A program made the translations under genes and the position numbers. Positions 7,042-14,630 of a stretch of DNA of 64,000 bases are shown piece by piece; within the stretch, counting starts at the first letter, position 1; each line of letters starts with the position of its first letter. The stretch is from Burkholderia sp. (lineage in GTDB: Bacteria > Pseudomonadota > Gammaproteobacteria > Burkholderiales > Burkholderiaceae). The stretch is taken from NCBI GenBank assembly GCA_031253835.1, contig JAIRVP010000010.1, forward strand, positions 1-64,000, read 5' to 3'. The notes beneath the pieces were generated by a model. The model did not search any database, had not been told where the DNA came from, and was given only the letters and a program-made list of their open reading frames with translations.

Positions 7042-8532
7042 TCAGTACCCGATCCACACCGCGAACGTCAGCGCGACGCACGACAGCGCGAGCAGGATCG
7101 CGAACAGCGGCAGCACGAAGCGGATCCACGCGCCGAAGTCGACGCGCGCGGTCGCGAGATACGCGAGCAGCATGCCGGATGTGGGCGTGACGAGGTTCGT
7201 CAGCCCGCCGCCGAGCACGAACGCGAGCACCGACGTCTGGCCGCTCACACCGGACAGCTGCGCGATCGGCCCGATGATCGGCATGCTCACCGCGGCCTTG
7301 CCCGATACCGACGGAATGAACACGTCGAGCACCATCTGCACGCCCATCAGCCCGTTCGCGACCCACACCGGCGACTGCCCGTCCGCGAGCCGCGTGAAGA
7401 AGTTGATCAGCGTGTCGAGCACGAGGCTGTTCTGCAGCAGCAGCTCGACCGACGCGGCGAGCCCCATCAGCAGCGCGGCGAGCATCATGTTCTTCATCCC
7501 GTCGACGAACGCATCGGCCGCGCTGCGCGAATCGAGCCGGCCGATCACGGCCGTCGCGATGCTCACGGCCGCGTAGAACGCCGCGAGTTCGACGTTGCCC
7601 CATTTCAGTTCGCGCGTGCCGTAGATCAGCATCGCGACGGCGGCGGCGAACACGACGAGCGTCGCCTTGTGACGCAGCGACAGCGTCGTGGCCGCGTGCG
7701 CGGCGTGACCGGCGGCCGTTTGCCCGGCGCGATAGCCGGTGTTGCGCACATGGCGCAGCAGGTACAGGATGCCGATCGTCAGGAATACGACGAATACGGC
7801 CGCGCGCAGCGCAACGCCGCTGAACAGCGGCACGCCGACGAGCGGCTGCGCGACGGCCAGCGCGAGCGGGTTCGTGACCGACGCGATGTAGCCGATCTTC
7901 GCGGCGAGCGCGACGAGTGCGACGGCGAACAGGTCGGAGAGCCCCAGGCGCCGCGCGATCACGACGACCATCGGAATGATGACGAGGTACTCGGAGATGA
8001 AGCCGAGCAGCGTGCTGCCGAGCCCGATCAGGATCATCAGCATCGGCGTCAGCAGGTAGGCGTTGTTGCCGGTGAGCTGCAGCAGCCGGTCGATGCCCGC
8101 ATCGACGACGCCCGTGCGGCGCATCACGCCGAACATCCCGCCGACGAACATCACCATCACGATCAGCGGCGCATTCTTCAGCAACCCTTGCGGCACCACG
8201 ACGAACGCGGATACGAGGCTCGCCGGCATGGCCTGCGTGGGCGTGCTGTGGCTGACGGCCGGCGCGACGAGCGTCGACAGCGCGGTCGTCTTCGGCACCA
8301 CGTGATAGGTGCCCGGCACGACGAGTCGGCCGTTGCGCTCGAAGTGGCCGGCGTCGACGACCCACGTGAGCGCGATCGCGGCGGCCAGCACCCACAGCAT
8401 CATCACGACCGGGTGCAGCATCTTGCCGTGCGGATGCGGCGCGCGGCCGGCGGGCGCGGCCGGATCGTCGGCCGCGAGCGTGGCGGTGTCGGCGCCGTGC
8501 GCGCCGGCCGGGTTCGGGGAAGAGGCGGACAT
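7042..8532 (-). CDS. C4-dicarboxylate-carrier/YfcC-type membrane transporter
   Basis: A 496-residue polytopic protein with about 12 hydrophobic segments after a hydrophilic Ala/Pro-rich N-terminus of about 40 residues. It matches the YfcC/DcuC (AitC/C4dic anaerobic carrier) superfamily: GGMFGVMRRTGVVDAGI, NNAYLLTPMLMILIGLGST, FISEYLVIIPM and FIPSVSGKAAVSMPI are the usual re-entrant and helix blocks. Substrates in this superfamily are dicarboxylates, basic amino acids or short peptides, so the substrate cannot be fixed. It is the last gene of a leftward unit with an N-formylglutamate amidohydrolase-like gene and iclR, and a porin is divergent from that unit, which suggests coordinated uptake of an acidic amino acid derivative or dicarboxylate. 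The start at 8532 follows iclR by 29 bp. Confidence 0.8.
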   Translation of the reverse strand: MSASSPNPAGAHGADTATLAADDPAAPAGRAPHPHGKMLHPVVMMLWVLAAAIALTWVVDAGHFERNGRLVVPGTYHVVPKTTALSTLVAPAVSHSTPTQAMPASLVSAFVVVPQGLLKNAPLIVMVMFVGGMFGVMRRTGVVDAGIDRLLQLTGNNAYLLTPMLMILIGLGSTLLGFISEYLVIIPMVVVIARRLGLSDLFAVALVALAAKIGYIASVTNPLALAVAQPLVGVPLFSGVALRAAVFVVFLTIGILYLLRHVRNTGYRAGQTAAGHAAHAATTLSLRHKATLVVFAAAVAMLIYGTRELKWGNVELAAFYAAVSIATAVIGRLDSRSAADAFVDGMKNMMLAALLMGLAASVELLLQNSLVLDTLINFFTRLADGQSPVWVANGLMGVQMVLDVFIPSVSGKAAVSMPIIGPIAQLSGVSGQTSVLAFVLGGGLTNLVTPTSGMLLAYLATARVDFGAWIRFVLPLFAILLALSCVALTFAVWIGY

Positions 8533-8561
8533 CGGATCCTCGTCGAAGAAGAAGCGGGCCG

Positions 8562-9335
8562 TCAGGCCGGTTGCAGCGCGGCGCGCGCCGGGACGTAGCC
8601 GAGTTCGGCGGAAATCGCGTGGCTGCACGCCTGCAGGCGTTCGAGATAGTCGGGAATGTCGGCGTGGCTCACGCGCACCTCGGGCCCCGTCACGCTGACC
8701 GATGCAACCGTCGCACCCGTCAGGTCGCGCACCGGCACCGCGATCCCGACCGCGCCGGGCGTCACCTCGCCGCTGCTGACCGCGTAGCCCTTGCGCGCGA
8801 CCGCGTCGAGTTCGCCGGCCAGTTTCGCCGGATCGTCGGCCTGCCCGTTGCGCCGCAGCTGCGCGAGATATTCGTCGCGCACGGCGTCCGGCGCGAACGC
8901 GAGCAGCACCTTGCCGGACGCGCCGAAATTGATCGGCCGGCGGTTGCCGACCGCGCCGACGGTGCGCACCGCGTGCGTCGTTTCGCAGCGCGCGACGCAC
9001 ACCGATTCGAGCCCTTCGCGCACGCGCAGCACGATCGTCTCGTTGATCGCCTGGTTGAGCGCGAGCATGTGCCGGTGCGCGGCGCGCACGAGCGCGTTCT
9101 GCTGCGACGCGGCCACGCCGATCACGAACGCCTGCGGGCCGAGCGCATAGGTGGACGTGCGCGCATCCTGCACGACGAAGCGGTGCAGCTCGAGCGTGCA
9201 CAGCATCCGGTACGTGCGCGACTTGTTGATGCCGAGCTGCGACGCGAGCTCGGTCACGCCGAGGTTCGGATGCTCGGCCACGTAGGTCAGCAGCTTCAGC
9301 GCGCTGTCGACGGCGTCGACGATGTAGGTCGTCAT
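8562..9335 (-). CDS. IclR-family transcriptional regulator
   Basis: A 257-residue IclR regulator: N-terminal winged helix (AVDSALKLLTYVAEHPNLGV, ELASQLGINKSRTYRML) followed by the IclR effector domain (ETIVLRVREGLESVCVAR, INFGASGKVLLAF, AVGIAVPVRDLTG). The ATG at 9335 overlaps the stop of the amidohydrolase gene by 4 bp (ATGA), showing co-transcription. As the only regulator in this block it most likely controls its own operon and the divergent porin; two near-identical 17-bp palindromes, one before each start codon, are probable binding sites. The effector is probably the substrate of the linked enzyme or transporter. Confidence 0.9.
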   Translation of the reverse strand: MTTYIVDAVDSALKLLTYVAEHPNLGVTELASQLGINKSRTYRMLCTLELHRFVVQDARTSTYALGPQAFVIGVAASQQNALVRAAHRHMLALNQAINETIVLRVREGLESVCVARCETTHAVRTVGAVGNRRPINFGASGKVLLAFAPDAVRDEYLAQLRRNGQADDPAKLAGELDAVARKGYAVSSGEVTPGAVGIAVPVRDLTGATVASVSVTGPEVRVSHADIPDYLERLQACSHAISAELGYVPARAALQPA

Positions 9336-10231
9336 GCGGTGTCTCCCGGCGAGGCGATGCGCGTGCGCACGTAACCGGCGAGCGCGTCGAGGTACGCGTC
9401 GACCGAGCGCTTCAGCGCGGCGAAGCCGTCGTGTTTGGCGAACGCGGCTTCGTCCATGTACAGCGCGCGGTTGAATTCGATCTGGATGCTGTGGCGCTGC
9501 CGCGCCGGATCGGCGAGCGCGGTCAGCAGGTCGCCGCCCTGGTACGGGTCGTTGATCTGCACGCGGTAGCCGGCGTCGGCGAACCATTGGGCGGTCCACG
9601 CGGTGAACGCCGGGTCGGCGGTCGAACCGCGCCGGTCGCTGACGACGACGTCCGGCCGCAGCGCGCCCGCGTCGACGTTCATCGCGTTGCCGCGCGATTT
9701 CATCGAGTGGCAGTCGATGTGCCACAGCGCGCGATGCGCGGCGTGCAGCGGTTCGGCGATGCCGGCGAGCGCGCGGCGATACGGCAGGTAGTACGCGTCG
9801 ATCCGGTGGCGCACGTCGGCGAGCGACAGCTTGCGGTCGTACAGCGGCACGCCCGGCAGCGCGTCGCGCCGGATCAGCCCCATTCCGCGCTGCGTGTACG
9901 GCTGCGGTGAAAGCGGCGCGGGCCAGGGTTCGGCGAGCAGCGTTGCGTCGATGTCGGTTTCCGCGCGGTTCGGATCGATGTACGCGCGCGGGAACATCGC
10001 GGCGAGCAGCGTGCCGCCGCGTGCGGGCGCGCCGGCCCACAGTTCGTCGATGTAGGCGTCCCACGTCGTGCGGATCGCGTCGTCCGGCGCGACGGTCGCG
10101 AAGTCGGGCGGATACGCGATGCCGCTGTGCGGCGAATCGACGACGATCGGCAGCGCGGGCGCCGTCGGCTGCGCGACGAAATACGCGGGCGATGCGCCGG
10201 CGGCCGCGTTGTTGCAATTAAACGTCACCAT
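9332..10231 (-). CDS. N-formylglutamate amidohydrolase family protein
   Basis: A 299-residue member of the N-formylglutamate amidohydrolase (HutG-like) family, zinc hydrolases that release formate from N-formylglutamate. Conserved family blocks are visible: DSPHSG near 31-36, RAYIDPNRAETDID near 83-96 and WHIDCHSM near 167-174. The usual partners of histidine degradation (hutH, hutU, hutI, hutF) are absent, so the true substrate may be a different N-acyl acidic amino acid. It is the first gene of the operon with iclR and the carrier. The ATG at 10231 is 47 bp from a 17-bp palindrome. Confidence 0.82.
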   Translation of the reverse strand: MVTFNCNNAAAGASPAYFVAQPTAPALPIVVDSPHSGIAYPPDFATVAPDDAIRTTWDAYIDELWAGAPARGGTLLAAMFPRAYIDPNRAETDIDATLLAEPWPAPLSPQPYTQRGMGLIRRDALPGVPLYDRKLSLADVRHRIDAYYLPYRRALAGIAEPLHAAHRALWHIDCHSMKSRGNAMNVDAGALRPDVVVSDRRGSTADPAFTAWTAQWFADAGYRVQINDPYQGGDLLTALADPARQRHSIQIEFNRALYMDEAAFAKHDGFAALKRSVDAYLDALAGYVRTRIASPGDTA

Positions 10232-10277
10232 GGGGATCAGGTTATTTACCTAGTTTCTCGAAGTGTCTCGTTCGTTT

Positions 10278-10294
10278 GTTTTAATCATTAAAAC
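10278..10294. promoter_or_regulatory. 17-bp perfect palindrome before the amidohydrolase-iclR operon (probable IclR operator)
   Basis: GTTTTAAT-C-ATTAAAAC, perfectly symmetrical, 47 bp upstream of the leftward operon's first start codon. The same architecture recurs at 10509-10525 before the divergent porin. IclR proteins bind palindromes of this size. Confidence 0.65.
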
Positions 10295-10399
10295 AGCGTA
10301 TCAATATTTCACAACGGCAGAAAATCGCGGTCAAGGGCTTTTTGCGATGCCGGGACTACGCGCTGCGATCAGCCCGGAATGCCCGTGTTTATTGGGTTT

Positions 10400-10416
10400 G
10401 TTTCATTCTTCGAAAC
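10400..10416. promoter_or_regulatory. Imperfect 17-bp dyad, possible third IclR site
   Basis: GTTTCATT-C-TTCGAAAC has the same 17-bp length and the same outer GTTT/AAAC ends as the two perfect palindromes, with only the outer five positions symmetrical. It lies between them in the divergent intergenic region and could be an auxiliary site. Confidence 0.35.
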
Positions 10417-10508
10417 GCGTTGTGATTCAAGGTGTTTTCACTCGTGCATGTGATTTTTGGCATCGCTTGACGCTTCAAATCGCCGAATTCGACAATGAAT
10501 AAGACGAT

Positions 10509-10525
10509 GTTTTATTGAATAAAAC
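10509..10525. promoter_or_regulatory. 17-bp perfect palindrome before the porin gene (probable IclR operator)
   Basis: GTTTTATT-G-AATAAAAC, perfectly symmetrical, 56 bp upstream of the porin ATG. It differs from the palindrome at 10278 only at the two arm positions nearest the centre and the central base. Confidence 0.65.
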
Positions 10526-10580
10526 ACGTCATGGGCGATTTAAATCGCTCCCCATATTCAATCGACAAAAGGGGTCGGAG

Positions 10581-11684
10581 ATGAAGCGGAAGGAAATGGC
10601 GGTCGTGCTGGCAGGCATTGCAATCGCGGCGGGCACGACGCACGTGCACGCGCAATCGAGCGTGACGCTGTATGGCGTCGTCGATTCGGGGATCACGTAC
10701 ACGAACAACCAGAACGGCCATGCCGCGTGGCAGGCGACCGGCGGCAACGAGCAGGGCACGCGCTGGGGGCTGCTCGGCAAGGAGGATCTCGGCGGCGGCA
10801 CGCGCGCGGTGTTCCGGCTCGAGAACGGCTTCAACATCGAGACCGGCACCGCGAGCCAGGGCGGCCGGCTGTTCGGGCGCCGCGCGTACGTGGGGCTCGA
10901 CAACGACCGCTGGGGCACGCTGACGATGGGCCGCCAGTACAACGCGGCGCAGGAGGTGCTGGAACCGCTGCAGATCGGTGCGACCACCGCGCTCACGCAG
11001 TACGCGCTGCATCCGTTCGACACCGACGACCTGAACAACACGTTCCGCACCAACAACGCGGTGCAGTACCAGACGCCTACGTGGTACGGGCTGCGCGCAG
11101 TCGGCCTGTACGGCTTCTCGAATTCGACGTCGTTCGCCGAAAACCGCGTGTGGAGCGTCGGTGCGAGCTACGAGAACGGGCCGGTGCAGCTCGGCGCCGC
11201 GTACGTGCGCGTCGACCATCCGGCGCTCGACACGACCGGCGCGGCCGCGTCCGACAACTACTACACGTTCATCAAGGGCGTGACGCGCCAGCAGATCTGG
11301 GGCGCGGGCGGCGCGTATGCGTGGGGCGCCGCGACGTTCGGGCTGCTGTACACGAGCTCGCTGTTCAACCTGCAGACGGGCGGCGCGATGCGCTTCAACA
11401 ACTACGAGGGCAGCGTGCGCTACCTGATGACGCCCGCGCTGCAGTTCGCACTCGGCGAAACCTATACGCAGGTGCTGGCGTCGCAAGGGCCGAAGCCGAG
11501 CTCGCATTACCTGCAGACGAGCGTCGGCGCGCAGTATTTCCTGTCGAAGCGCACCGATGTCTACGTGAACGCGTTCTACCAGCGCGCGTCGTCGAACGCG
11601 GTGGCCGCGATCGAGGGGATCTCGAATCCGTCGAGCACGCGCACGCAGATCGTCGCGGTGACGGGCATCCGCCACAAGTTCTGA
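10581..11684 (+). CDS. Gram-negative general porin (OmpC/Omp38 type)
   Basis: A 367-residue outer-membrane trimeric porin of the Burkholderia type. It has a signal peptide (MKRKEMAVVLAGIAIAAGTT..., cleavage after HAQ or HA near residue 22), an N-terminal SSVTLYGVVDSGI strand, amphipathic strands throughout (GRRAYVGLDND, TLTMGRQYN), and the obligatory C-terminal Phe (TGIRHKF) recognised by the BAM complex. The start at 10581 has GGAG in front; an earlier in-frame ATG at 10515 would overlap the palindrome at 10509. It is divergent from the amidohydrolase-iclR-carrier unit and carries the same operator type, so it probably provides outer-membrane entry for the same substrate. Confidence 0.92.
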   Translation: MKRKEMAVVLAGIAIAAGTTHVHAQSSVTLYGVVDSGITYTNNQNGHAAWQATGGNEQGTRWGLLGKEDLGGGTRAVFRLENGFNIETGTASQGGRLFGRRAYVGLDNDRWGTLTMGRQYNAAQEVLEPLQIGATTALTQYALHPFDTDDLNNTFRTNNAVQYQTPTWYGLRAVGLYGFSNSTSFAENRVWSVGASYENGPVQLGAAYVRVDHPALDTTGAAASDNYYTFIKGVTRQQIWGAGGAYAWGAATFGLLYTSSLFNLQTGGAMRFNNYEGSVRYLMTPALQFALGETYTQVLASQGPKPSSHYLQTSVGAQYFLSKRTDVYVNAFYQRASSNAVAAIEGISNPSSTRTQIVAVTGIRHKF

Positions 11685-11717
11685 CGCGGCGGCAGGCCGC
11701 GGGCGCGTGCGGTTCGC

Positions 11718-12554
11718 TTACAGCCGGATCAGCGCCGCACCCGCGACCACCAGCGCGCACGCGGCGAGCCGCTGCGCGCCGGGCCGCTCGCGCATCACGA
11801 ACCAGCCGATCGCGACCGCGAAGATCGAGCTCGTTTCGCGCAGTGCCGACACGGTCGCGACCGGCAGGTGCCGGTACGCGAGGATCACGATCCCGTAGGC
11901 GGCGAGCGAGATCGTGCCGGCGATCGCGCCCTGCACGCGCGCGCTGCGCGACGCGAGCACCGCGCGCGGGCCGCCGCGCAGCGCGCAGACCAGCACGAGC
12001 TGCGGCACGCTCCACAGCAGGTACACCCACGCGATGTAGCCGAGCGCGCTGCCGGAGATGCGTGAGCCGATTCCGTCGCAGATCGAATACGCGGCGATGA
12101 ACACACCTGTGAGCAGCGCATACGGCACGCCTTCGCCGGAGAACTTGAAGCCGCGCCGCAGTGCGAGCGACATGATCCCGAGCGACACGAGCGCGATGCC
12201 CGCGAAGCCGAACGGGGTCGGCCGCTCGTGCAGCAGCGCGAGCGCCAGCACCGACACGAGCAGCGGCGAGATCCCGCGCGCGATCGGATAGATCTGCCCG
12301 AACTCGCCGCTGCGGTACGCACGCACCAGCGTGAAGCAGTACGCGACCTCGAGCGCGGCCGACGCGATGATGTACGGCCACGCGCCGGGCGCCGGCGCGG
12401 GCAGCAGCGCGGCGCCGGCGACGCCGAACGCGAGATACGGCAGCGACATCGTGCCGAGCTGCACGAGCCGGTCTTCGCTGACGTGGAGGAAGGCATTCCA
12501 GATGGCATGCAGCAGCGCGGAGCACAGCACGAGGCCGATGAACAGGTGATCCAT
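11718..12554 (-). CDS. EamA/DMT-family transporter
   Basis: A 278-residue inner-membrane protein with about 10 transmembrane segments arranged as two EamA repeats, the pattern of drug/metabolite exporters such as RhaT and YdcZ relatives. The repeats are recognisable from the paired blocks YRSGEFGQIYPIARGISP and YRHLPVATVSALRETSSIF, each near the end of a helix hairpin. The start at 12554 (MDHLFIGLVLCSALLHAIWN) places the first helix at the very N-terminus, as in the family. It is divergent from selD with about 107 bp between. The substrate is not predictable. Confidence 0.85.
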   Translation of the reverse strand: MDHLFIGLVLCSALLHAIWNAFLHVSEDRLVQLGTMSLPYLAFGVAGAALLPAPAPGAWPYIIASAALEVAYCFTLVRAYRSGEFGQIYPIARGISPLLVSVLALALLHERPTPFGFAGIALVSLGIMSLALRRGFKFSGEGVPYALLTGVFIAAYSICDGIGSRISGSALGYIAWVYLLWSVPQLVLVCALRGGPRAVLASRSARVQGAIAGTISLAAYGIVILAYRHLPVATVSALRETSSIFAVAIGWFVMRERPGAQRLAACALVVAGAALIRL

Positions 12555-12661
12555 GAACGGACGTGAGGACGGGAGCGGGGGGAGGAACAGCGCCGTCAAT
12601 TATGTGGGTATCCGGCGCGCTCGCGCGGAATTGTCGATAATAGAACGTTGTTATTCACCGG

Positions 12662-13735
12662 ATGCCGACGATGACCGAAGCCACCCAAGCCCAGCCTGCC
12701 GTTCCGCGCCTCACGAGCCTGTCGCACGGGGGCGGCTGCGGCTGCAAGATCGCGCCGGGCGTGCTGTCCGAGCTGCTGAAGCGCGCGACGCCGCCCGCGT
12801 TGTTCCCGGACCTGCTGGTCGGCACCGAGACGTCCGACGACGCGGCGGTCTACCGGCTCAACGACGAGCAGGCGATCGTCGCGACCACCGATTTCTTCAT
12901 GCCGATCGTCGACGATCCGTTCGACTTCGGCCGCATCGCGGCGACCAACGCGCTGTCCGACGTGTATGCGATGGGCGGCAAGCCGATCCTCGCGCTCGCG
13001 CTGGTCGGCATGCCGATCAACGTGCTGCCGCACGAGACGATCGCGGCCGTGCTGCGCGGCGGCGAATCGGTGTGCGCGGATGCCGGCATTCCGGTCGCGG
13101 GCGGCCATTCGATCGATTCGGTCGAGCCGATCTACGGGCTCGCGGCGATCGGCGTCGTGCATCCGTCGCGCGTGAAGCGCAACGCGGCCGCGCGCGCGGG
13201 CGACGTGCTCGTGCTCGGCAAACCGCTCGGCGTCGGCGTGCTGTCGGCCGCGCTGAAGAAGAACCAGCTCGATGCCGACGGTTACGCGCAGATGGTCGCG
13301 ACGACCACCAAGCTGAACCGACCGGGTGCCGAGCTGGCCGCGCTGCCGGGCGTGCACGCGCTGACCGACGTCACGGGCTTCGGGCTGCTCGGCCATACGC
13401 TCGAACTGGCGCGCGGCGCGCAGCTGACCGCACGCGTGCACTATGCGTCGCTGCCGTGGCTCGCGGGCGTCGAGGCGTTCGTCGCCGACGGCGTGTTCAC
13501 CGGTGCGTCGGGCCGCAACTGGGCCGCATACGGCACCGACGTGCGGCTCGCCGACGGCCTGCCGCCCGTCGCGCAGGCGCTGCTGACCGATCCGCAGACG
13601 TCGGGCGGCCTGCTCGTCGCGTGCACGCCGGAAACCGTCGACGACGTGCTCGCATGCTTCCGCGCCGACGGTTTCGACCGCGCGGCCGTGATCGGCGAGA
13701 TGGTGGACGGGCCCGCACGCGTCGACGTCGCCTGA
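12662..13735 (+). CDS. selD: Selenide, water dikinase (selenophosphate synthetase)
   Basis: A 357-residue SelD that makes selenophosphate from selenide and ATP for selenocysteine or 2-selenouridine synthesis. The catalytic loop GGGCGCKI is present with C26, C28 and K29 corresponding to Cys17, Cys19 and Lys20 of the E. coli enzyme, so it is a Cys rather than Sec form. The AIRS-type ATP-binding blocks are seen (DDAAVYRLNDEQAIVATTDF, GGHSIDSVEPIYGLAAIG, LTDVTGFGLLGH). Neither selA/selB nor selU is next to it. A second in-frame ATG at 12671 is a possible start. The following exporter gene is 71 bp downstream on the same strand. Confidence 0.95.
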   Translation: MPTMTEATQAQPAVPRLTSLSHGGGCGCKIAPGVLSELLKRATPPALFPDLLVGTETSDDAAVYRLNDEQAIVATTDFFMPIVDDPFDFGRIAATNALSDVYAMGGKPILALALVGMPINVLPHETIAAVLRGGESVCADAGIPVAGGHSIDSVEPIYGLAAIGVVHPSRVKRNAAARAGDVLVLGKPLGVGVLSAALKKNQLDADGYAQMVATTTKLNRPGAELAALPGVHALTDVTGFGLLGHTLELARGAQLTARVHYASLPWLAGVEAFVADGVFTGASGRNWAAYGTDVRLADGLPPVAQALLTDPQTSGGLLVACTPETVDDVLACFRADGFDRAAVIGEMVDGPARVDVA

Positions 13736-13806
13736 CGCTCGATTCACGTACCGGATCGTTTGACGTCGCTAGAATCGATGCCTTCCATCGAAGGCGTCGA
13801 CGACCG

Positions 13807-14400
13807 ATGAACGACTTCCTGTTCGGGCTGATGATCGCGCTGTCGGTCGGGCCCGTCGCTTTGATGATCGCGCACTACGGCATGCGCGCCGGCACGGCGA
13901 CCGGCGTGCGCGCGGCAATCGGCGTGGCTGCCGCGGACGGCTGCTATGCGGTCGTCGCGTTCACGATCGGCGCGCTGCTCGCGAGCACGCTCGCGTCGCA
14001 TCTGGCGTTGTTCCGCAGCGTCGGCGCGTGCGTGTTGCTCGCGATGGGCACGCGGATGCTGTGGCAGGCACTGCGGGACCGTCGGCGCACGCTCGACGGC
14101 GACGCATCGCCGCCGCCGGGCGATCGCCCGTTCATGTCGATGTTCTTCGTCACGCTCGCGAACCCGCTGACCATCCTGCTGTTCTATGGCTATGCGACGG
14201 CTGCCGCCGGTGCGCACCGGCACTGGCTGAGCGGTGCCGCGTGCGTGTTTGCGGGCAGCCTCGCGGGGCAGCTCGTGTTCGCGTTCGGCGGCAGCGCGAT
14301 CGGACGCTTCGTGAAGTCGCCCGGGTGGCTTGCGGCGAGCCATGTGGTCGCCGCACTCGTCGTGCTCGGTTACGGTGTCGCGGGCCTCGTGCGCGTGTAA
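13807..14400 (+). CDS. LysE/RhtB-type membrane exporter
   Basis: A 197-residue membrane protein with about six hydrophobic helices. The N-terminal SVGPVALMIAHYGMRAGTATG resembles the conserved PGP(N) loop of LysE/RhtB amino-acid exporters, and MFFVTLANPLTILLFYGY is their second landmark (TxxNPKTxLFF). It lies 71 bp after selD on the same strand and may be co-transcribed, but no functional tie is known. Substrate not predictable. Confidence 0.78.
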   Translation: MNDFLFGLMIALSVGPVALMIAHYGMRAGTATGVRAAIGVAAADGCYAVVAFTIGALLASTLASHLALFRSVGACVLLAMGTRMLWQALRDRRRTLDGDASPPPGDRPFMSMFFVTLANPLTILLFYGYATAAAGAHRHWLSGAACVFAGSLAGQLVFAFGGSAIGRFVKSPGWLAASHVVAALVVLGYGVAGLVRV

Positions 14401-14630
14401 CGCGGCGGGAAGCGGCCGACGTTACGCGTGACGGCCAACCCGATAGCATTCCTGATGGTTGCAATGCAGTGGCGAACGCGTGAATTCCATCGCGCAACAC
14501 GCATCCATTCGCACGAAACACCGCTGGCCGTTTCGTAGCCGGGTTCCGCATTGCGTACGCCCGTTCTATACTCCCTCGCGCAGTCTCCGAGAGCCGTTCT
14601 CACCCAACATCATCGAAACAAGGAACGCCG

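Noticed and set aside
7042..9201. A single 719-codon reading frame spanning the carrier and part of iclR
   Set aside because: The first third is an out-of-frame reading of iclR; the true carrier starts at 8532 with its own family N-terminus.
10263..10502. A 79-codon rightward frame in the iclR-porin intergenic region
   Set aside because: It runs across an operator palindrome, has no ribosome site and no conserved-looking features; the region is better explained as regulatory DNA.
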